A DNA stretch of 64,000 nucleotides from JACRAV01 sp964571235. GTDB lineage: Bacteria > Zixibacteria > MSB-5A5 > GN15 > FEB-12. Positions 58,984 through 64,000 of this stretch are shown here, in pieces. A model generated the notes under the pieces. It had not been told where the DNA came from and did not search any database. It worked only from the letters and a program-made list of their open reading frames with translations. Every line of letters starts with the position of its first letter. Position 1 is the first letter of the stretch. Location: contig CAZNAI010000010.1 of the NCBI GenBank assembly GCA_964571235.1, positions 248,001 through 312,000 of the forward strand, read 5' to 3'. The translations under genes and the position numbers were made by a program.

Positions 58984-60533
58984 CGTACCGGAAGTATACC
59001 GCAAACAAGAAGGGTTATCAAGAACGACCCCTTCCCCGCGATATCGCCGTACCGGGTAAAAATCGTGTATCCGTCCACTATCCCCACATGCCCCACTAAT
59101 GCTTCTACCGCATCCAGCGGCAGTTCTTCGTGGATACGCCCGTACCCATCAACAGTGTAAGTCAACCCGCTGTTGGCGCACCGCGCGATCCAGCACCGGT
59201 TCTCTACTGCGCGAGTGACAAAAATCCGTGAGTGCATATGAAGCGCAATCGAGGTCCCCCACCAACTGTCGTTGGTGATTCCAACCAGGAATTCTGCCCC
59301 CTTGCGTACGAGGCCGCGTGAGTACTCGGGAAAAGTCGACTCAAAGCAAATCAGCACGCCATATGACACATCGGGCAATTTGAACAGCACGGAAGAGTCA
59401 CCGGGGTAAAAATCAGACCACCAGTTGACCTCCATCGTCTTGATAAACGTCAGATACTTGACCAGAAATTCCTGACGCAGAAACGGGATTTCATCCTGAT
59501 ACGGCACCGCTTCGGTAAACGGAACCAAATGAACTTTGTCCTGACGGTATTCTATTTGACCGCCGGGATTAAATTGGAAGCAGGAATTGAAGTACCGGCT
59601 CTTCCCGTCGCGGATACCATCCCCCATCGAACCGACCAGATGGTATCCAAATGAACGAGTCGCGATATTGCCGACCATCTTCTGGTGATACACGTCGCTC
59701 GACAAATATGCCGGCGCCGCCGTTTCCGGCCAGACATACAGCCGCACACTGCTATCGGTTACCGACTGAGTCAGTGAATCGTAGGTCCGAAAAGAGCGAA
59801 ACTCCGTGTCGACTCCCCATTTGATCTCATTGGGGATCGATCCCTGAAGCAGCGCGACAGGCACGGTGCCGGGTTTAGGATATTCCGGCAGAGCCGCCCA
59901 ACCGTAGGCGCACAATCCGACGATCGTTGCCAACGACAGCAGTCCGGCGGTCAATCGTCGCTCGGGCCGGAGTTCCGAACGAATGAGTTGCGCGAGCAGG
60001 ACATTGACTGCAACAATCAACAGCGAAAGCCCGTGTACAGAGATGACCGCCACGATTTGCAGTATCCACAGATAATACGATTGCGTATATCCCAGATCCG
60101 ACCAGGGAAATGCAATCTGACCAACTGTGCGAAAATACTCAAGCCCCACCCACAAGAATGGCATCGCCACCCAACCAAAAACTGGTTTCCAATTATGGAG
60201 CTTGCTGAAAAGCACCAGGACAAAGGCGTAGTAGAAACCGAGAATGAACACTGTGGCAAACAGTCCCGGCGGGGTCACCACCCAAAGCCAGTAGAGCGAA
60301 AAGAGCGAAAAGAAAAAGCCAAAGAAGTACGCGGCGTTGAATGCCTCGCGCCCTTTCAGGCGAGAAATAATCAACAGCGGCCGCGCTAACGCAAACCAGG
60401 CCAGAAATCCAAATGGAAGCGGGTAATACGCAAATGAGAGCAGAAAAGCCCAGACCAGAAGTTCAAGTCGTCGCAGTCGCAGATCGACACTCTGCGGCAG
60501 GATAAACCGGCCGATCTTGCGAAAAACTCCCAC
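58953..60533 (-). CDS. lnt: Apolipoprotein N-acyltransferase
   Basis: 526-residue membrane enzyme that adds the third acyl chain to lipoproteins at the inner membrane. About six to eight spans in the first 200 residues lead to a nitrilase-like periplasmic domain. That domain carries the catalytic triad: Glu in LYVWPETAAPAY, Lys in YRQDKVHLVPFTE and Cys in GVLICFESTFPEY. A final span is at the C-terminus. The ATG is 7 bases after the gpmI stop. The presence of lnt indicates a double-membrane cell using triacylated lipoproteins. Confidence 0.93.
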   Translation of the reverse strand: MGVFRKIGRFILPQSVDLRLRRLELLVWAFLLSFAYYPLPFGFLAWFALARPLLIISRLKGREAFNAAYFFGFFFSLFSLYWLWVVTPPGLFATVFILGFYYAFVLVLFSKLHNWKPVFGWVAMPFLWVGLEYFRTVGQIAFPWSDLGYTQSYYLWILQIVAVISVHGLSLLIVAVNVLLAQLIRSELRPERRLTAGLLSLATIVGLCAYGWAALPEYPKPGTVPVALLQGSIPNEIKWGVDTEFRSFRTYDSLTQSVTDSSVRLYVWPETAAPAYLSSDVYHQKMVGNIATRSFGYHLVGSMGDGIRDGKSRYFNSCFQFNPGGQIEYRQDKVHLVPFTEAVPYQDEIPFLRQEFLVKYLTFIKTMEVNWWSDFYPGDSSVLFKLPDVSYGVLICFESTFPEYSRGLVRKGAEFLVGITNDSWWGTSIALHMHSRIFVTRAVENRCWIARCANSGLTYTVDGYGRIHEELPLDAVEALVGHVGIVDGYTIFTRYGDIAGKGSFLITLLVCGILPVRWVGRRFLRK

Positions 60534-60540
60534 CGCTGAC

Positions 60541-62094
60541 TCAACCCCGGTTTAGAAGCGAGTGGCCGGTCATCTCTTTGGGTTTGGGAATATCGAGAAT
60601 CTCAAGAATTGTCGGAGCGACGTCACACAACTTGCCGCCGTCGTGAAGCGTGAGCTTTTTGCCGCCGGCAGTGAGTTTCCCCGACGGATCGTACACAATG
60701 AACGGGACTAAGTTTGTCGTGTGCGCTGTCCACGGGCCGCCGGTATCCGGATCGATCATCATTTCGGAATTGCCGTGATCGGCTGTCACCAACGCCACTC
60801 CGCCCTTTTCGGCGACTGCCTCCAGCAGTCGTCCCAGCCCCCGATCAACCGCTTCAATCGCTTTTTTCGCCGCTGAAAAATCGCCGGTGTGTCCCACCAT
60901 ATCGGGATTGGCATAATTCAGCAAAATGAAGTCGTACTGACCGGTCTTGATCTTGTGCACGGCGTTATCGGTAACCTCAACCGACGACATCTCAGGTTGC
61001 AGATCATAGGTCGCCACTTTGGGCGAGGAGATCATGTCTCGGTCTTCTCCGGGAAACGGCTTTTCATTGCCGCCATTAAAGAAGTAGGTCACGTGCGCAT
61101 ACTTTTCTGTCTCGGCCGTGCGTAACTGTTTCTTCCCCGACTTGCCCAGCACTTCCGCGAGAATTTGTTTGATGCGCACTTTGTGAAACGCCACTTTCGC
61201 CCGGTAGAACGACTGGTCAAAGTTCGTCATGGTGACCAGTTCGACATGGGGTGCCGACGTGTGCGGATACCCTTTGATCTCGTTTCCCGCCAGCATATAC
61301 GACAACTGGCGCGCCCGATCGGCCCGAAAATTGAACATGATCGCCGCGTCACCATCATAGAGCCGCCCCGTTTCGAGCGAACCCAGCACAATGACCGACG
61401 GCTTGATGAATTCATCGGTGATTCCTGCGGCGTACGCCGATTCGACTGCTTTTACCGGATCATCAAAATACTCGCACTTGCCGTACACAATGGCACGGTA
61501 CGCCTTGTTGGTACGGTCCCAGCGTCGGTCACGGTCCATGCCGTAATACCGCCCCATCACCGTCGAAATTTGACCGATACCGACAGACTTGAATTTTTCC
61601 ACCACTTGACGAATGAACTTGATTCCTGAATCCGGAGGCGTATCGCGGCCGTCGGTGAACGCATGCAAATAGAGCTTGGTCACATGCCTCTGCTTGGCCA
61701 TATCGATGAGTGCAAAGAGATGCTTCATCGAAGAATGCACGCCGCCATCGGAAACCAGACCGAACAAATGCACGGCCTTATCCTCGACCACCGCCCGGTC
61801 CATTGCCGCCGATATTACGTCATTGTCGAAAAATGAGCCGTCGTCAACAGCTTTGTCGATACGCGTGATATCCTGATAGACGATCCGCCCCGCACCGAGA
61901 TTCAAATGGCCGACCTCGGAGTTTCCCATCTGGCCAACGGGTAACCCCACCGACGGCCCTGAGCCGTCGATTTTGGTCCACGGACAAGTCGCAATCAGTT
62001 TGTCATAATTTGGTTTGGTTGCCGCCGCGACCGCGTTGTCGGGGGTCGCCTCGCGCAATCCCCAGCCGTCGAGTATGACAAGCAATACACTCAC
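60541..62094 (-). CDS. gpmI: 2,3-bisphosphoglycerate-independent phosphoglycerate mutase
   Basis: 517-residue alkaline-phosphatase-superfamily glycolytic enzyme interconverting 3- and 2-phosphoglycerate. VILDGWGLREATPDNAV (metal site), QMGNSEVGHLNLGAGRIVYQD (phosphoserine near 61), HLFGLVSDGGVHSSMKH, HAFTDGRDTPP and NYANPDMVGHTGD with TADHGNSE (second metal site) are all present. Full length. Its start lies two bases after the purM stop. Confidence 0.97.
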   Translation of the reverse strand: MSVLLVILDGWGLREATPDNAVAAATKPNYDKLIATCPWTKIDGSGPSVGLPVGQMGNSEVGHLNLGAGRIVYQDITRIDKAVDDGSFFDNDVISAAMDRAVVEDKAVHLFGLVSDGGVHSSMKHLFALIDMAKQRHVTKLYLHAFTDGRDTPPDSGIKFIRQVVEKFKSVGIGQISTVMGRYYGMDRDRRWDRTNKAYRAIVYGKCEYFDDPVKAVESAYAAGITDEFIKPSVIVLGSLETGRLYDGDAAIMFNFRADRARQLSYMLAGNEIKGYPHTSAPHVELVTMTNFDQSFYRAKVAFHKVRIKQILAEVLGKSGKKQLRTAETEKYAHVTYFFNGGNEKPFPGEDRDMISSPKVATYDLQPEMSSVEVTDNAVHKIKTGQYDFILLNYANPDMVGHTGDFSAAKKAIEAVDRGLGRLLEAVAEKGGVALVTADHGNSEMMIDPDTGGPWTAHTTNLVPFIVYDPSGKLTAGGKKLTLHDGGKLCDVAPTILEILDIPKPKEMTGHSLLNRG

Positions 62095-62096
62095 GA

Positions 62097-63143
62097 TTAG
62101 ACTAATCTCACTTTTTGGGCCGTTCGCTCAATTACGCCGATCCGATATGCCCTTTCGCTGCGTCCCGACAGATCGTCGATAATCTTATCGGCATCTTTGG
62201 GCTCGACCACCATGATATATCCGATTCCCATATTGAAAGCGGAGTACATGTCTTCGGTATCCAGATTCCCCGCTTTCCCGAGCCAATTGAAAACCGGCAG
62301 GATCGGCCAGCTATTTTTTTGTACTTCCGCACCGAGACCGTCGGGCATGATCCGATTGAGATTCCCCGGAATTCCGCCGCCGGTGATGTGCGCCATACCG
62401 TGAATTTCGTACTTGTCCAGAATCGGAAAGATCACGTTGGAGTAACACCGGTGAATTTTCATGAGCGCCTCGGCAACAGTCGAGCCGAGTTCGTCGATTT
62501 TCGTTTCCGGTTTGACTTTGGCTACATCGAATGCCGCCCGCCGTGCCAGACTATATCCATTGGTATGCAGGCCGTTTGACGAGAGCCCGATGCAGACATC
62601 ACCTTCGCGCACAGCGGTACCGTTGACAATCTTCTCCTGATCGACCATTCCGATCACAAACCCCGCCAAATCGTATTCACCAGCGGTGTAGAAATCCGGC
62701 ATCTCGGCTGTCTCGCCGCCAAGCAGAGCAATCCCGGCATTGCGGCAACCGCGAGCAAGCCCTGAAACAACTTCGGCGATTACTTCCGGTTGCAGTTTCC
62801 CAGTCGCGACATAGTCCAAAAAGAACATTGGCCGCGCGGCGTGCACGAGTATATCATTTATGCAATGATTGACCAGGTCTTCGCCAACTGTGTCATGCTT
62901 GCCAGTCATGAATGCCAATTTGAGCTTTGTGCCAACACCATCACACGACGACACCAGCACCGGATTTTTCATCCCGCCGAAATTCGGCTTGAAAAATCCG
63001 CCGAATGAACCTATTTCCGAGAGTACCCCGGAATTGAACGTCGAGCGGGCGAGTTCTTTGATACGGGCGACTGCCTCGTCGCCGGCTTTTATATCGACAC
63101 CAGCTTGTGCGTAGCTGAGCTTTGCGGATTTTGCATCGGTCAT
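62097..63143 (-). CDS. purM: Phosphoribosylformylglycinamidine cyclo-ligase
   Basis: 348-residue AIR synthetase in purine biosynthesis. DAKSAKLSYAQAGVDIKAGDEAV is the typical N-terminus. VSSCDGVGTKLKLAFMTGKHDTVGEDLVNHCINDI, LLGGETAEMPDFY, GLSSNGLHTNGYSL and HITGGGIPGNLNRIMP are family motifs. The ATG at 63143 follows seven bases after a -10 box with no ribosome binding site; the much longer upstream frame is not used. First of the eight-gene minus-strand operon ending with the glycosyltransferases. Confidence 0.96.
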   Translation of the reverse strand: MTDAKSAKLSYAQAGVDIKAGDEAVARIKELARSTFNSGVLSEIGSFGGFFKPNFGGMKNPVLVSSCDGVGTKLKLAFMTGKHDTVGEDLVNHCINDILVHAARPMFFLDYVATGKLQPEVIAEVVSGLARGCRNAGIALLGGETAEMPDFYTAGEYDLAGFVIGMVDQEKIVNGTAVREGDVCIGLSSNGLHTNGYSLARRAAFDVAKVKPETKIDELGSTVAEALMKIHRCYSNVIFPILDKYEIHGMAHITGGGIPGNLNRIMPDGLGAEVQKNSWPILPVFNWLGKAGNLDTEDMYSAFNMGIGYIMVVEPKDADKIIDDLSGRSERAYRIGVIERTAQKVRLV

Positions 63144-63150
63144 GGGGCCA

Positions 63151-63179
63151 AATGTACAGCGGCTGGGTAGGATAGTCAA
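63151..63179 (-). promoter_or_regulatory. Promoter placed for a leaderless purM transcript
   Basis: On the minus strand -35 TTGACT (63179-63174), an ideal 17-base spacer and -10 TACATT (63156-63151), then seven bases to the ATG at 63143. No Shine-Dalgarno sequence lies between, so the start codon would be at or near the 5' end of the message. Confidence 0.65.
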
Positions 63180-63473
63180 CGGGTTGGGCTCCGGTGCCCC
63201 ACCGCTTGCGGTGGGTCTGGATTCACGCCAACTTCCCAAATCAGTGAATCGTCTCCCATTTTCCCTTCGCCTTGGTAACCCAACCTTTCGGTTGGGGTCC
63301 TTAAAGTTTGGTTCAGCACGGTCAGAGCGCACGAATTTCGTTCCGTGCGCGGCAGGCATCCTGCCTGCCCGCTTCCGCGTGGTGTCAGGTGCCCTCACCC
63401 GACACCCTTGCTCTCGACTCTACTATGCCATATCATATATAGCGTCGAAGACCAAAACAGACAACGTCTGCCG
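63180..63473. repeat. Intergenic cluster of palindromic repeats before tRNA-Arg
   Basis: Four palindromes lie in tandem: CCCACCGC/GCGGTGGG (63198-63215); CCCAACC/GGTTGGG (63279-63296); a CGTGCGCGGCAG unit ending in GCCTGCC (63344-63370); and GTGTCAGGTG/CACCCGACAC with one mismatch (63382-63405). The first and third recur near 8.7-9.8 kb. No gene is seen. Confidence 0.55.
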
Positions 63474-63547
63474 GCGCCTATAGCTCAACTGGATAGAGCA
63501 TCTGCCTTCGAAGCAGAGGGTTGGGGGTTCAAGTCCCTCTGGGCGCA
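63474..63547 (+). tRNA. tRNA-Arg (anticodon TCG)
   Basis: A 74-base cloverleaf. The acceptor stem GCGCCTA/TGGGCGC (one G-T pair), D arm GCTC...GAGC, anticodon stem TCTGC/GCAGA with loop CTTCGAA (anticodon TCG at 63508-63510) and T arm with TTCAAGT loop all fold. Discriminator base is A. CCA is not encoded. It reads CGA codons (and probably other CGN). A T-rich run follows immediately. Confidence 0.95.
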
Positions 63548-63574
63548 CTTTTTCAAATGACATGATGAATCTTT

Positions 63575-63602
63575 TGTAGGGCGGGTCCTTCTTAGAACCC
63601 GC
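63575..63602. repeat. Small palindrome of the GTAGG-CGGGT family
   Basis: GGCGGGT pairs with ACCCGCC around a 10-base loop. The opening GTAGGGCGGGT resembles the arms of the 126-bp element at 9921-10046. It lies between the tRNA and the next minus-strand gene and could also serve as a terminator. Confidence 0.45.
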
Positions 63603-63609
63603 CATATGA

Positions 63610-63891
63610 TCATTCAAAAAAGTATGGAAGCAGGAGAAGACCTATTAACACAAATCCGGTAGCTGTATATCCGGCGATAATATGCGGTCGATGAATGTGG
63701 TCCAGTCGCCGCACCTCTACGTCTTTTGGCAACTTCATTAGCCCTATACGATCATAGTGGGAACTTCCAATGAAATACGACGCAACAGGGAATAGCGGGA
63801 CGAAAATGAATGTTGCCCACTCCGTACAGATATATCCATCCCGCACAACCTCATGGCCATAGTAAATACTCTTAATAGTATTTATCAACAT
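63610..63891 (-). CDS. Small membrane protein, function unknown
   Basis: 93-residue protein with two probable membrane spans (ATFIFVPLFPVASYFIGS and HIIAGYTATGFVLIGLLLLPYFF) joined by a basic loop (KLPKDVEVRRLDHIHRPH). No motif is recognised. It lies 9 bases after the stop of the pseudouridine synthase gene on the same strand, so the two may be co-transcribed. Confidence 0.6.
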   Translation of the reverse strand: MLINTIKSIYYGHEVVRDGYICTEWATFIFVPLFPVASYFIGSSHYDRIGLMKLPKDVEVRRLDHIHRPHIIAGYTATGFVLIGLLLLPYFFE

Positions 63892-63900
63892 CAGTACCGC

Positions 63901-64000
63901 CTAGCCTTTCAAAGCCGCTCGCTTAGCAACCTCAAGCCCCTCCGGCAACTCTGCCTCAAACTTCAACTTCTTCCCCGTCACCGGATGCGCAAACTCCAGG
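63901..64000 (-). CDS. RluA-family pseudouridine synthase, C-terminal fragment (cut by window edge)
   Basis: Only the last 32 residues are visible (LEFAHPVTGKKLKFEAELPE and on to a TAG at 63901-63903). The HPVTGKxLxFEAxLP pattern is the standard C-terminus of RluA/RluC/RluD enzymes, which isomerise uridines in 23S rRNA or tRNA. The specific member cannot be told from this piece. Confidence 0.75.
   Translation of the reverse strand, partial: LEFAHPVTGKKLKFEAELPEGLEVAKRAALKG

Noticed and set aside
63144..63398. N-terminal extension of purM in the open frame
   Set aside because: Crosses palindromic repeats and the promoter; PurM similarity starts at the ATG at 63143.

Overview
No rRNA gene is present, so the taxonomic call is inference. 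The window looks like a Gram-negative, FCB-group bacterium, possibly candidate phylum Zixibacteria or a relative. It encodes an outer-membrane biogenesis gene (lnt), several predicted beta-barrels, a PorX-type REC-PglZ regulator, and secreted proteins with FlgD-Ig/type IX-like C-terminal sorting modules (NYPNPFNPST motif). Peptidoglycan is probably of the meso-DAP type, because MurE carries a DNPR motif.

Layout. 1-5.3 kb: the 3'-truncated lpdA, with an apparent ATA start; a small beta-barrel; a three-PAS LuxR-type regulator; and a lipoprotein/beta-barrel pair. 5.5-8.75 kb: a polyamine operon (XRE-cupin regulator, speD, ornithine/lysine decarboxylase, speE) with a clear promoter, a 22-bp-phased direct-repeat operator and a terminator. 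8.8-12.6 kb: a class I glutamine amidotransferase, 0.6 kb of palindromic intergenic repeats, a large outer-membrane protein and mazG. 12.8-17.8 kb: valS, a small unknown gene and a membrane/TPR protein. 18.3-18.7 kb: a degenerate GGDEF protein.

19.0-31.9 kb (minus strand): an eleven-gene run of serS, histidine kinase, porX, tsaE, tsaB, rimI, accD, folC (frameshifted at an A9 run), histidine kinase, REC-GAF kinase and NtrC-type regulator. Most joints are close or overlapping, often by ATGA or TGATG. 32.2 kb: rpmB. 32.6-33.3 kb: an isolated short flagellin.

33.6-50.0 kb (minus strand): a dcw cluster, mraZ-rsmH-ftsL-ftsI-murE-murF-mraY-murD-ftsW-murG-murC-ftsQ-ftsA-ftsZ. It has a recognisable MraZ operator and promoter at its head and a strong terminator after ftsZ. 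50.4-52.7 kb (plus strand): a gingipain-like C25 peptidase with a type IX-like sorting domain. 52.6-63.1 kb (minus strand): an operon of purM, gpmI, lnt, a beta-propeller protein resembling PorZ, a FemAB-like protein and three glycosyltransferases. The end holds tRNA-Arg(TCG), a small membrane protein and the C-terminus of a RluA-family pseudouridine synthase.

Main themes. The window combines a PorX regulator with its own adjacent kinase, a probable type IX cargo protease, and a PorZ-like protein co-transcribed with surface-glycan genes. Together these suggest a type IX-like secretion and glycan-anchoring system outside classical Bacteroidetes. At the expression level there are unusual starts (ATA, CTG, many TTG) and several genes whose -10 box sits 6-7 nt before an ATG with no ribosome binding site, as expected of leaderless mRNAs.
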